Positions 17,264-25,722 of a stretch of DNA of 64,000 nt are shown in pieces. The notes under the pieces are model-generated. The model was not told the origin of the DNA, ran no database searches, and saw only the letters and a program-made list of their open reading frames with translations. The number at the start of each line of letters is the position of its first letter. The first letter of the stretch is position 1. Position numbers and translations under genes: made by a program. The DNA comes from RGIG4097 sp045613765 (GTDB lineage: Bacteria; Bacillota; Clostridia; Christensenellales; CAG-917): NCBI GenBank assembly GCA_045613765.1, contig JAZLBO010000012.1:25470-89469 (forward strand), written 5' to 3'.

Positions 17264-18526
17264 CTAACCGTTTACAAGGTGGAAAATGTCAAGGAAAACC
17301 ACCAAAACCAACATGAGAATAAGCCCAACGGTGTGGATAACGCCCTCCACTTTTCTTGGCACAGGTTTACGGAATATCATCTCTATTGCAGTAAACAACA
17401 TTCTCGATCCGTCAAGAGCAGGTACAGGAAGCAAGTTCATGACAGCAAGGTTGGCAGAAATAACTGCTATTGTGTACATAAATGGTCCAAAACCTTGTGA
17501 ACTCATATCTGCAATAGTCTTGACCACAGTGATTGTTCCACCTGCACTTTCAATGCCAATTTTACCGGTTATCAATGCGCCAAGTGATGCAAGGATCTTG
17601 AATACAATGAAGAAAGCAAATCCAAATGCTCTTGAAAATGCAAGGAAGAAATTGAGTTTTTGTTGTTTGAGTCCGTAGGATATTGCGTATCCTGTGCGTA
17701 TCTCGTCCACTTCAAACTCGTTGCCGTTTTCATCTTTTTCGGTTGCTTGATAGCGATATTCCCCTCTTGATGCAGTGATTTCAATGATTTCACCATCACG
17801 GAGAATCTTAAATGTTGCTGTATCACCAATATTTTTGAAGATTGATGTGACATCATCTTGCGTCATTATGTTGACTTGTTTTCCGTCAACCGACAAAATT
17901 ACGTCCCCTTCCTCAAAATATTGTTCTTGTTCAATAAAATCATAGGTATTTGCAATCACGGGAAGGATTTGTCCGTATGCAGTGAAAAATATCGTTATGA
18001 TAAAAATTGAACTCAAAAAGTTGAAAAATGCCCCAGAAAACAGCACAATAAGGCGTTTCCACGCAGGTTGATCGTTGAAGTATGGACCTTTCTTCTTTTC
18101 TTGGTTTTCTTCAGGGGTTTCCACTTCAACTACGCCAATTTCTTGGATGTCTGTTGTTGCGTTGGGGGTTGTATTGTCAACGATATAGGACAAAATGCCC
18201 TTCTCTCCGTTGTCTGCAACTTCTTTGTTTATAAAATTGTTTTCTGCATCTGCGCCTTCTTGATCTTCTCCGTGAAATGCGCAAAAGCCACCAATAGGAA
18301 TAGGACGGATGGAGAAAATTTCCCCATTTTTCTTATTTTTTCTTTTGAAGATTGCAGGGCCAAAGCCAATAGAAAATTCATCAATGCGGAAACCGAGCAT
18401 TTTGCCTGCAAGATAATGTCCACTTTCGTGGATGATTATCATAAACATCAATGCAAGGATTGCAACAATGATGAAACCTATATATTTGAAAACTTCGCCT
18501 GCAGTTGCTGCCAAAAGAAATGCCAC
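17264..18526 (-). CDS. rseP: Site-2 intramembrane metalloprotease RseP
   Basis: Zinc protease that cuts within membranes, releasing anti-sigma factors and clearing signal peptides. The HESGH zinc motif is at residues 33-37 inside the first membrane helix (usually HEFGH). A PDZ domain lies around residues 190-270 (EGDVILSVDGKQV...), and the second catalytic motif NLLPVPALDGSRML (~365) carries the third ligand Asp. Three further membrane segments follow or flank. At 420 aa it is a little longer than usual because of an acidic, low-complexity insert around residues 88-135. Gap to dxr is 2 bases. Confidence 0.95.
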   Translation of the reverse strand: MAFLLAATAGEVFKYIGFIIVAILALMFMIIIHESGHYLAGKMLGFRIDEFSIGFGPAIFKRKNKKNGEIFSIRPIPIGGFCAFHGEDQEGADAENNFINKEVADNGEKGILSYIVDNTTPNATTDIQEIGVVEVETPEENQEKKKGPYFNDQPAWKRLIVLFSGAFFNFLSSIFIITIFFTAYGQILPVIANTYDFIEQEQYFEEGDVILSVDGKQVNIMTQDDVTSIFKNIGDTATFKILRDGEIIEITASRGEYRYQATEKDENGNEFEVDEIRTGYAISYGLKQQKLNFFLAFSRAFGFAFFIVFKILASLGALITGKIGIESAGGTITVVKTIADMSSQGFGPFMYTIAVISANLAVMNLLPVPALDGSRMLFTAIEMIFRKPVPRKVEGVIHTVGLILMLVLVVFLDIFHLVNG

Positions 18527-18528
18527 TA

Positions 18529-19677
18529 TTATTTTGCTCCTATGGAATAAGTATATTTTCTTGCCTCAATGTCTATGCGTGTAACATCATCAAGGGCAAC
18601 ATCTCCCACTTTTTCAAATTTTGCAAGTACTTTTTCAAGTTTGGTGGGAATATCTGTCAATTTAATTTTGTATTTGAGATATTGTTCTACAAGGACTTCG
18701 TCTGCTGCAGAAACTGCAATGCAAGCACCGTCCCCACGTTTTGCCATTTCTCTTGCGAGTTTAAGGCAAGGGAATTTATCGTAATCGGGTTCTTCAAACG
18801 TGAGAGAACCAAGATCTGTCAGTTTCAAGGGTGCAACACTTGCTGTGTTCTTTTCAGGATAATATAATGCTCTTTCAATAGACAATGCAATATTTGGTGT
18901 AGAAAGCAAAGCCTTTATACTATTATCGCTGAATTCCACCATTGAGTGAATTACGCTTTCACGATGGATAACAACATCAATTTTGTCTTGTGGGACTTCA
19001 AAGAGATGCATTGCTTCAATAATTTCAAGACCTTTGTTGAAAAGTGTCGCTGAATCTATTGTGATCTTTTTGCCCATTTTCCAAACGGGGTGCGCCAATG
19101 CTTGTTCAGGTGTGACTTTTGCAAATTGTGTTTTTGGCACGTCACGAAGTGCGCCGCCACTTGCTGTGAGAATAAGTTTTTTGATGTATTTATCATTTTC
19201 CCCTTCAAGACAAGATGCAATTGCCGAGTGCTCTGTGTCAAGGGGTATGATTTTGCCACCGTATTTTCTTTCAAGTGCCTTGAGATGTCTTCCTGCTGCA
19301 ACAATGCTTTCTTTATTTGCGATTGCAAGAGTGCCACCACGTTTCAAGACTGCCACTGCAGACCACAATCCTGCAATGCCACTGACAGCAGAAACAACTA
19401 TATCTGCAGGGATTTCTGCCAATTCTTCAAGAGAGCCAAGGCATTTTGTATTCTTTTCGTCTTCAAGGAAGTCAAAGAGTGAACTTTGCACTTCAACTGC
19501 ACCACCGGGGAAATAATAATGGGTGGGATTGTATTTTGTGATTTGTTGACGCAGGAGATTTTCGTTTGAATATGCCGAAAGCCCGACCACTTTGAAGCGA
19601 TCGGGGTGTTTTGAAATTGCATTGAGCACTTGGACGCCAACTGCGCCAGTACTGCCTAAAATTGTAACTGTTTTCAT
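18529..19677 (-). CDS. dxr: 1-deoxy-D-xylulose 5-phosphate reductoisomerase
   Basis: Second step of the MEP pathway: DXP to MEP, using NADPH. The N-terminal NADPH motif GSTGAVGVQVLNAI, the ANKESIVAAG motif (~res 119), LDTEHSAI with metal ligands (~143-150) and GGALRD (~179) are all present. 382 aa is normal. It lies between cdsA and rseP, as in most Clostridia. Confidence 0.97.
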   Translation of the reverse strand: MKTVTILGSTGAVGVQVLNAISKHPDRFKVVGLSAYSNENLLRQQITKYNPTHYYFPGGAVEVQSSLFDFLEDEKNTKCLGSLEELAEIPADIVVSAVSGIAGLWSAVAVLKRGGTLAIANKESIVAAGRHLKALERKYGGKIIPLDTEHSAIASCLEGENDKYIKKLILTASGGALRDVPKTQFAKVTPEQALAHPVWKMGKKITIDSATLFNKGLEIIEAMHLFEVPQDKIDVVIHRESVIHSMVEFSDNSIKALLSTPNIALSIERALYYPEKNTASVAPLKLTDLGSLTFEEPDYDKFPCLKLAREMAKRGDGACIAVSAADEVLVEQYLKYKIKLTDIPTKLEKVLAKFEKVGDVALDDVTRIDIEARKYTYSIGAK

Positions 19678-19748
19678 ATTGTATCCGTCAATGTGTAGTC
19701 GACTTAAGACAACTTTTGCAGTGTTTCACTGCCAGTGTTTTATTGTAA

Positions 19749-19771
19749 AATCTAAAACAAAGTTTTAGATT
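19749..19771 (-). terminator. Possible terminator or hairpin between cdsA and dxr
   Basis: A 10-bp stem AATCTAAAAC-TTT-GTTTTAGATT, followed on the minus strand by TTTAC rather than a long T-run. It lies 23 bases past the cdsA stop. It may attenuate rather than end transcription into dxr. Confidence 0.45.
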
Positions 19772-19793
19772 GTGTGTTCAAAATTGTATCTTT

Positions 19794-20762
19794 TTAATAT
19801 CCGTAGATGCAAAGCATTGCAATTGACATAATCACAAGGCTGAATGTGATGCTGTCAAGTCTGTCCATGACGCCACCGTGTCCGGGGAAAATCTTGCCGT
19901 AGTCCTTGACGCCGATTGCACGCTTGATTCTTGATGCTGCAAGGTCACCAAGTTGACCGACCACTGCTCCAACTAAGCCTATTGTAAGGAAAATAAGTGC
20001 TGATTTCCATTCCCAACCATCGACTGTATGTGCAATGACGGGTTGATAGACTTGTCCACTTGGTGCAACATTTACCACTGAGAAGTATTCAAATACTGTC
20101 CAGAAGATGATTGCCACTGCCATGCCACCAACAAGACCACCAACTGCACCGGAAATTGTTTTCTTGGGGCTGATTGTGGGGCAAAGTTTTTTGCCTTTGA
20201 TGAGTGAGCCAAACCAATATGCAAAGCAGTCACAACCACAAGGAAGTGCGATTGCCATAAAGATTGTGAAGACTGCATAATATTTATAGGACAAACCCCA
20301 TGCCATTGCCATAAACAATGTGGGATAAATGAGAATAAATACGTTTACCAACAAATCGTTTAGATTACAACCGTCTTTTAATGCCTTTTCTGTCAATTCT
20401 TCTTGCTTTACGTCTTTTGAAGGACGGAAAGTGAATTCGATAAGTACTGCCATCACACCCAAGAGCAAGACGCAAAGGACTGCAAGGAAACCGACATTGG
20501 TTTTGATACCTGATTCGCCTGCAAGGAAATGTTGTGCAAGATAAAATGCAGGATATGCAAGTGTCAACACTATGATTGATGGAGCAAGGAACACTCTTCT
20601 ACCTGCGCCCTTGAAGCATTGATGCAATTCCCACACTGCGCCTGCAGTAAAGAGCAAGATCAATACGTCAACAAAGATTGCGCTCACAAAGTGAGATCCA
20701 ACGATAATACCTATAAGCAAAATTCCAAGGCAAATGCCTGTGATTGTTCTCTTAATAAACAT
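19794..20762 (-). CDS. cdsA: Phosphatidate cytidylyltransferase CdsA
   Basis: Integral membrane enzyme making CDP-diacylglycerol from phosphatidic acid and CTP. About eight hydrophobic segments are visible. The family signature near the C-terminus reads ASRIKRAIGVKDYGK then FPGHGGVMDRLDS, with the metal-binding Asp residues kept. At 322 aa it is slightly longer than the ~270-aa norm, owing to a hydrophilic loop (~res 110-135). Upstream is uppS, downstream dxr. Confidence 0.95.
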   Translation of the reverse strand: MFIKRTITGICLGILLIGIIVGSHFVSAIFVDVLILLFTAGAVWELHQCFKGAGRRVFLAPSIIVLTLAYPAFYLAQHFLAGESGIKTNVGFLAVLCVLLLGVMAVLIEFTFRPSKDVKQEELTEKALKDGCNLNDLLVNVFILIYPTLFMAMAWGLSYKYYAVFTIFMAIALPCGCDCFAYWFGSLIKGKKLCPTISPKKTISGAVGGLVGGMAVAIIFWTVFEYFSVVNVAPSGQVYQPVIAHTVDGWEWKSALIFLTIGLVGAVVGQLGDLAASRIKRAIGVKDYGKIFPGHGGVMDRLDSITFSLVIMSIAMLCIYGY

Positions 20763-20826
20763 AATTTATCCTATGTTGTCCACAAAATTATTAGTATTTT
20801 GCCGTCAAAATACCCAATTTGCAGAC

Positions 20827-21480
20827 TTATGCACCAAAGGTGCGATTTCTTTTTTCAAAAAGTTCAATTATTTTGTCCACATCAGTTTCGTCCATATCTG
20901 GCCAATTTTTCACAAGGAAAATAAGTTCGGCATAGGCAGATTCGTAAAGCATAAAGTTGCTCAAACGCATTTCTCCACCCGTACGGACTATGCAATCTAT
21001 TGCAGGAAGATGTGAACTTGACAAGGCTCTTTCAAAGTTTTCCTTTGTAAAGTTGCCGTGTGAAAAACAAATTTCGGCAGCGTGAAGAATATCTTCTCTG
21101 CCACCATAGTTGAAACAGATGTTGAGCACCGTGCCTTGATTGTCTTTGGTACGGTCTTCAACTTCACAGATGCTATCCTCAAGATAATCAGGCAAAGAGG
21201 CAATGTCCCCAGAGTATGTGATTTTGGTGTCGCCTTCATAGTTTCTGTTGAAAGTATCAACAACTTTGAAGATGGCTTCCTTTTCACTGTCGGGTCTTGC
21301 CCAGTTTTCAGTTGAAAATGCGTAAACTGAAACGGCTTCTATGCCCCGTTCCTTACATCTTTGAATAACACGACGCAGGGCTAAAAGCCCTGCGGGATAT
21401 CCATCGGCACGAGATAGACCATGTTCTGTTGCCCATCTACCATTGCCATCCATTATAAAGCCAATATGTCTTGGTATCAT
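20827..21480 (-). CDS. uppS: Undecaprenyl diphosphate synthase UppS
   Basis: Cis-prenyltransferase making the C55 lipid carrier for peptidoglycan. The start MIPRHIGFIMDGNGRWA contains the substrate-binding DGNGRWA motif; I chose the ATG at 21480, which overlaps the frr stop by one base and gives 217 aa. An in-frame ATG 12 codons upstream lies within frr and is unlikely. The C-terminal motif DCIVRTGGEMRLSNFMLYES is present. MEP-pathway genes just downstream supply its precursors. Confidence 0.96.
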   Translation of the reverse strand: MIPRHIGFIMDGNGRWATEHGLSRADGYPAGLLALRRVIQRCKERGIEAVSVYAFSTENWARPDSEKEAIFKVVDTFNRNYEGDTKITYSGDIASLPDYLEDSICEVEDRTKDNQGTVLNICFNYGGREDILHAAEICFSHGNFTKENFERALSSSHLPAIDCIVRTGGEMRLSNFMLYESAYAELIFLVKNWPDMDETDVDKIIELFEKRNRTFGA

Positions 21481-22055
21481 TAGATTTCGAGGATTTCTGC
21501 TTCCTTGTTCTTGCACATCTTTTCGACGTCTTCAACTGCTTTTGCAAGTGCTTTGTCAACGTCTGCTGTGAGATCTTTGAGATCGTCTTCTGTGATGTCT
21601 GATGATTTTTCAAGTTTCTTGAGTTCATCAATAGCATCACGACGTGCATTACGAAGGACAACTTTGGTGTTTTCACAGCCTGCTTTCACGTCTTTGACAA
21701 GCCCCTTTCTTCTTTCTTGTGTGAGTTCGGGGAAAACAAGACGGATGACAATACCATCATTGTTGGGTGTCACGCCAAGGTTTGCTGCAAGGATTGCCTT
21801 TTCAACGTTCTTAAGTTGTGATTTGTCCCAAACTGAAATGACAATAAGTCTTGCTTCGGGGACTGTGATGTTTGCCATTTTGTTGAGTTGTGTTTCAACA
21901 CCATAGTAATCAACAAAAACTCTGTCAAGAAGGTGGGGGTTGGCACGGCCTGCTCTGACCATCTTAAGTTCGCTTTCGTAGTTGTTGGTTGTCTTTGCAA
22001 ATTTTTCTTGCATATCGTCGAAAATCATATCGACCAATTCGATTCCGTATGACAT
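21480..22055 (-). CDS. frr: Ribosome recycling factor
   Basis: Splits the post-termination ribosome together with EF-G. The coiled-coil domain and the motif VRAGRANPHLLDRVFVDYYG (~res 28-47) are clear. I chose the start MSYGIELVD at 22055 because an AGGAGG site lies 7 bases before it; this gives 191 aa, near the ~185 norm. It has its own promoter (22085-22113) and overlaps uppS by one base. Confidence 0.96.
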   Translation of the reverse strand: MSYGIELVDMIFDDMQEKFAKTTNNYESELKMVRAGRANPHLLDRVFVDYYGVETQLNKMANITVPEARLIVISVWDKSQLKNVEKAILAANLGVTPNNDGIVIRLVFPELTQERRKGLVKDVKAGCENTKVVLRNARRDAIDELKKLEKSSDITEDDLKDLTADVDKALAKAVEDVEKMCKNKEAEILEI

Positions 22056-22084
22056 AAATTGCCTCCTATTATTAACTGACAATA

Positions 22085-22113
22085 ATTATACCAAAGTATA
22101 ATTAAAAAATCAA
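22085..22113 (-). promoter_or_regulatory. Promoter of frr (TTGATT-17-TATAAT)
   Basis: On the minus strand TTGATT (22108-22113) and a perfect TATAAT (22085-22090) are 17 bases apart, about 30 bases before the frr start. Together with the pyrH terminator just upstream this starts a separate frr-uppS-cdsA unit. Confidence 0.75.
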
Positions 22114-22151
22114 GACATTTATTTTTCTTTAGAGTTATTAATAAAATTAAT

Positions 22152-22178
22152 AAAAGAACGGAAAGTTTCCGTTCTTTT
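22152..22178 (-). terminator. Intrinsic terminator of pyrH
   Basis: AAAAGAACGGAAA-CTTTCCGTTCTTTT forms a long near-perfect stem followed by T-rich sequence on the minus strand, about 50 bases after the pyrH stop. Confidence 0.85.
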
Positions 22179-22228
22179 AATTTGTTTGATATTTACCGTT
22201 GGTTTTGTAAATTGATCCGTTTAGAATA

Positions 22229-22939
22229 TCACTTTCCAACAAATGTGCCAACCTTTTCGCCACACACTGCGTTTTGCATTGCATCCTTTTCCATAAGGCT
22301 AAATGCGATGACGGGAATATTGTTTTCCATGCACATTGTGATTGCAGTTGTGTCTGTTGCTTTCAAACCTTTTGCGATAACATCCATATATGAGATGTGG
22401 TCATATTTCTTTGCATCGGGGTTTGTTTTGGGGTCGCTATCATAAACACCGTCAACATTTTTGGCAAGAAGAAGTGCATCTGCGCCAACTTGTGCTGCTT
22501 TCAATGCTGCGCCAGTGTCTGTTGAGAAATAGGGATTGCCTGTTCCACATGCGAAAATGATGATTCTACCCTTTTCAAAGTGACGGAGTGCTCTCTTGAA
22601 GATGAAGGGCTCTGCCACGTCAGGCATGGCAAGTTCTGTCATAACTCTTGATGCAACACCACTTCTTTCGATTTTGTCTTGGATTGCAAGTGCGTTGATG
22701 ACTGTTGCAATCATACCCATGTGGTCTGCAGTTGTGCGATTCATTTCTGCATCGGCTTGTCTGCCACGCCAGAAGTTGCCTGCACCAACAACGATACCTA
22801 TTTCTGCGCCAAGTTTCTTGACTTCAAGGATTTGATTGACAACAAATGACAGTTTGTCATTGTCGATGCCCATACCATTTTCTTTTGCAAGGGCTTCGCC
22901 TGAAATTTTGATGATTACTCTCTTGTATTTTATTGACAT
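22229..22939 (-). CDS. pyrH: UMP kinase PyrH
   Basis: Phosphorylates UMP to UDP; amino-acid-kinase fold. Motifs: IKISGEALAK at the start, GIVVGAGNFWRG (~res 46), RTTADHMGMIATVINALA (~68) and the DGVYDSDPKTNPDAK lid (~163). 236 aa is normal. It is bracketed by terminators after tsf and after itself, so it seems to be its own transcription unit here. Confidence 0.97.
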   Translation of the reverse strand: MSIKYKRVIIKISGEALAKENGMGIDNDKLSFVVNQILEVKKLGAEIGIVVGAGNFWRGRQADAEMNRTTADHMGMIATVINALAIQDKIERSGVASRVMTELAMPDVAEPFIFKRALRHFEKGRIIIFACGTGNPYFSTDTGAALKAAQVGADALLLAKNVDGVYDSDPKTNPDAKKYDHISYMDVIAKGLKATDTTAITMCMENNIPVIAFSLMEKDAMQNAVCGEKVGTFVGK

Positions 22940-22980
22940 TTATTGTTCCTCACATACAAGTTTTATAAAAAAGTGCAAAA

Positions 22981-23006
22981 AAAGGGAACGCAGATGCGTC
23001 CCCTTT
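22981..23006 (-). terminator. Intrinsic terminator of rpsB-tsf
   Basis: Stem AAAGGGGACGCA/TGCGTTCCCTTT with a two-base loop, followed by TTTT on the minus strand, a few bases after the tsf stop. Confidence 0.85.
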
Positions 23007-23013
23007 AAGTGAT

Positions 23014-23883
23014 TTACTTAAGGCCTGCTTGTGCCATAACTTCTTCTGCGAAGTTTTCTTCTCTCTTTTGGAGACCTTCGCCCATTGCGTAGCGGACGAA
23101 ACGGAAGATCTTTGCATTGCCGTTATCTTTGAGATATTGACCAATTGTAAGATCGCCATTTTTGACGAAAACTTGGTCGAGCAAGCAGATTTCTTTGAAG
23201 AACTTGTTGATTCTGCCTTCGATCATCTTTTCGATGATTGCAAGGGGCTTGGGATTTTCTTCATTGAGTGATTGTGCCTTCAAGATTTCTTTTTCGTGTT
23301 CAACAACGTCTGCGGGGACTTGGTCCTTGCTGATGTATTGTGCAGATGCTGCTGCGATTTGAAGTGCTACGTCGTGAAGGACTTCGTCCTTGCAGCAACC
23401 ACATGCTTCAACCATAACACCAATCTTGCCACCCATGTGGATGTATGTGTCAACTTTGCTGTCGTTGCTTGCGAAAACTGTGAAACGACGGATTGAAAGC
23501 TTTTCGCCCATCTTCATAACGTATTCGTTTGTGACGGGTGTCATTGCTGTGATGACTTCTTCAAGTGATGCGTTATCATTGTCAAGAATATAGTCTGCAA
23601 CTTGACCAACATATTCACGGAATACGGGACCGCCTGCGACGAAGTCTGATTCACAGTTGACTTCGAGAAGGACGCTCTTGCCGTTCTTGCTTGCTGCGAA
23701 GACGATGCCTTCTGCTGCAATACGTGATTCTTTCTTTGCTGCTGTTGCGATACCTTTTTCTCTAAGATAGTCGATTGCGGCTTCCATATCGCCATCGGTT
23801 GCGACGAGTGCTTTCTTGCAGTCCATCATACCGACACCGGTTCTGCCACGGAGTTCCATAACATCTTTGCTTGTGAATGCCAT
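23014..23883 (-). CDS. tsf: Elongation factor Ts
   Basis: Nucleotide exchange factor for EF-Tu. It begins with the TS-N UBA-like domain (SKDVMELRGRTGVGMMDCKK), then the EF-Tu-contact stretch EAIDYLREKGIATAAKK, and two core subdomains. 289 aa fits. It follows rpsB after 26 bases with an AAAGGAGA site. Confidence 0.97.
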   Translation of the reverse strand: MAFTSKDVMELRGRTGVGMMDCKKALVATDGDMEAAIDYLREKGIATAAKKESRIAAEGIVFAASKNGKSVLLEVNCESDFVAGGPVFREYVGQVADYILDNDNASLEEVITAMTPVTNEYVMKMGEKLSIRRFTVFASNDSKVDTYIHMGGKIGVMVEACGCCKDEVLHDVALQIAAASAQYISKDQVPADVVEHEKEILKAQSLNEENPKPLAIIEKMIEGRINKFFKEICLLDQVFVKNGDLTIGQYLKDNGNAKIFRFVRYAMGEGLQKREENFAEEVMAQAGLK

Positions 23884-23909
23884 ATATATTCTCCTTTCAG
23901 TGTTTCGTA

Positions 23910-24722
23910 TTAGTTTTGGCTTTCTTTTTCTGCGATTGCTTTTTCAAGTGCGTCTGCAGGTGAGAGTTTTTCTTCAACAACGGGTGCTTCGACGGGTTGT
24001 TCTGCGACTACTTCTTTTGCTTTGGGTGCAGTGTATGATTCACCTTGCTTGCCTTCGATAACTGCGTCTGCCATGAGTGATGCGAAGAGTTGGATTGCAC
24101 GGATTGCATCGTCATTGCCGGGGATAACGTAGTCAACGAGATCGGGATCACAGTTTGTGTCAACGACTGCTACGATGGGGATGTTGAGTTTGCGTGCTTC
24201 TTTGATTGCGTTTTCTTCTTTCTTGAGGTCAACTACGAACAAGCAACCGGGAAGGTTACGCATGCTCTTGATACCACCAAGGTTCTTTTCGAGTTCATCA
24301 CGTTCTTTCTTGAGTGCGATGACTTCTTTCTTGGGGAGCATTTCAAATTCGCCAATGATTTCTCTTTGGTTGATTTTGTTGAGTCTGTCGATACGTGTAC
24401 GGATGGTCTTGAAGTTTGTGAGTGTGCCACCGAGCCATCTTTGGTTGATGTAGAACATATCGCAACGTTCTGCTTCTTGTTGGATTGCATCTTGTGCTTG
24501 TTTCTTTGTGCCGACGAAAAGAACTGACTTTCCTTCTGCTGCGATGCTCTTCACAAATTGATATGCTGCTTCAACGTGATCGACTGAAATTGCAAGGTCA
24601 ATGATGTGAATATCATTACGTTGTGTGTAGATGTACTTTGCCATCTTGGGGTTCCAGCGTTTTGTCTGGTGACCGAAGTGTACGCCTGCTTCAAGCAAGG
24701 TCTTCATTGATGTTACTGCCAT
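23910..24722 (-). CDS. rpsB: 30S ribosomal protein S2
   Basis: Ribosomal protein S2, with the standard start MKTLLEAGVHFGHQTKRWNPKM and the motifs FVGTKKQAQDAI (~res 68) and QRWLGGTLTNFKTI (~94). A long acidic, low-complexity tail (~res 230-270, rich in E, V, P, A) is an extension compared with short S2 proteins. A promoter and a ~100-base leader lie upstream. Confidence 0.98.
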   Translation of the reverse strand: MAVTSMKTLLEAGVHFGHQTKRWNPKMAKYIYTQRNDIHIIDLAISVDHVEAAYQFVKSIAAEGKSVLFVGTKKQAQDAIQQEAERCDMFYINQRWLGGTLTNFKTIRTRIDRLNKINQREIIGEFEMLPKKEVIALKKERDELEKNLGGIKSMRNLPGCLFVVDLKKEENAIKEARKLNIPIVAVVDTNCDPDLVDYVIPGNDDAIRAIQLFASLMADAVIEGKQGESYTAPKAKEVVAEQPVEAPVVEEKLSPADALEKAIAEKESQN

Positions 24723-24820
24723 GTTTTAGGCCTCCTAAATTTGTTTATTACCTCCCTCGGCTTCAGCGAATTGGCTACCTTACGGAACAACCAAAACTCC
24801 ACCGAAGTGTGCGGTGCGTG
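24723..24820 (-). ncRNA. rpsB-tsf mRNA leader (candidate regulatory structure)
   Basis: The ~100-base leader between the rpsB promoter and ATG is more GC-rich than other intergenic DNA here. It can form a CTTCGG-capped stem near its 5' end and has the internal purine-rich element CCGAGGGAGGTAATAAAC, a decoy ribosome-site-like sequence, well before the real AGGAGG. S2 leaders are autoregulated in several bacteria. I do not recognise a named family. Confidence 0.4.
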
Positions 24821-24823
24821 TGT

Positions 24824-24852
24824 ATTGTATAATAAATAAAATTATTTTGCAA
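24824..24852 (-). promoter_or_regulatory. Promoter of rpsB-tsf (TTGCAA-17-TACAAT)
   Basis: Minus-strand boxes: TTGCAA (24847-24852) and TACAAT (24824-24829) with a 17-base spacer, about 100 bases before rpsB. Confidence 0.7.
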
Positions 24853-24895
24853 GAAAATTAAACAACTTTTTCGTCAAAATTTTGATTTTTTTCAA

Positions 24896-25213
24896 TTAGT
24901 TGTTTTCTTCCCCGTCCCATTCTTCAAGCATTGCGATAAATTCGTTGAAAACTTTTTCAAGAACTGCTTCGTCTTCAATGGGTGCAAAGTTTGAGTTTCC
25001 GTCCTTATCTTCAATGATTTCATAGATGAGAACTTCGTCGTCTGCGATGTCGGGAAGTTGTTCAACGGGTTTCATGACGATATACCATTTGTTGTCAACG
25101 TCAAGAGTTGCAAGTTCAAAAAATTCTTCGTCTTTGTCTGTTGCTTCGTTGTAAAGAACGATAATATCATCGTCTTCTGCTACGCCCATTTGATCCTTGA
25201 AATAATCTGCCAT
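24896..25213 (-). CDS. DUF1292 (YrzB family) acidic protein
   Basis: 105-aa, very acidic protein with the DUF1292 pattern: two beta-rich halves, EFFELATLDVDNKWYIVMKP and EVLIYEIIEDKDGNSNFAPI, followed by EEVLEKVFNEF-like residues (AVLEKVFNEFIAML). Members usually follow ruvX (yrrK) in Bacillota, as here (56-base gap). The function of the family is unknown. Confidence 0.85.
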   Translation of the reverse strand: MADYFKDQMGVAEDDDIIVLYNEATDKDEEFFELATLDVDNKWYIVMKPVEQLPDIADDEVLIYEIIEDKDGNSNFAPIEDEAVLEKVFNEFIAMLEEWDGEENN

Positions 25214-25269
25214 AATGTGCTCCTTATGTTTTGCGATTTCGCTTTATTTTTATTTTTCGGTATTCTAAC

Positions 25270-25701
25270 CTATCTTTTTCTATAAAATTGACCATCAAGA
25301 TATGATTGCAAAATGATTGTTGCTGCCACTTTGTCAATGACGGTTTTACGTTTTTCGCGGCGTACGTCTGCGCTTATGAGCAAGTTTTCTGCAGACACGG
25401 TTGTAAGACGCTCGTCAACGTAAATAATATCAAGACCACTTGCCTCTCTAAGTGCCTCGCCGAATTCTCTTGTGACTTCCACTCTTGGACCTTCAGTGCC
25501 ATCCATGTTCAAGGGTAAACCAATGACAAAAGCGTCGGCATCTTCAGTTTTTGCATAATTTACAAAATACTTGATGTCGTCTTCAAAAGTTTTGCCTTTA
25601 CGCACATAAGTTTCTCTTGGATTTGCAGTTATGCCGAGCATATCACTCACTGCAACACCAATTCGTACATCACCAATATCCAGTGCAACTTTTCTTTTCA
25701 T
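25270..25701 (-). CDS. ruvX: YqgF/RuvX family putative Holliday junction resolvase / pre-16S rRNA nuclease
   Basis: RNase H-fold nuclease. Motifs: VALDIGDVRIGVAVSD at the start (catalytic Asp), VIGLPLNMDGTEGPR (~res 58), YVDERLTTVSAE (~98) and the final DKVAATIILQSYLD. 143 aa is typical. Bacterial members mature the 16S rRNA 5' end; older annotation is Holliday resolvase. It lies between rarA and the DUF1292 gene. Confidence 0.93.
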   Translation of the reverse strand: MKRKVALDIGDVRIGVAVSDMLGITANPRETYVRKGKTFEDDIKYFVNYAKTEDADAFVIGLPLNMDGTEGPRVEVTREFGEALREASGLDIIYVDERLTTVSAENLLISADVRREKRKTVIDKVAATIILQSYLDGQFYRKR

Positions 25702-25722
25702 AATCTCTTTTTCAATAGTAAA

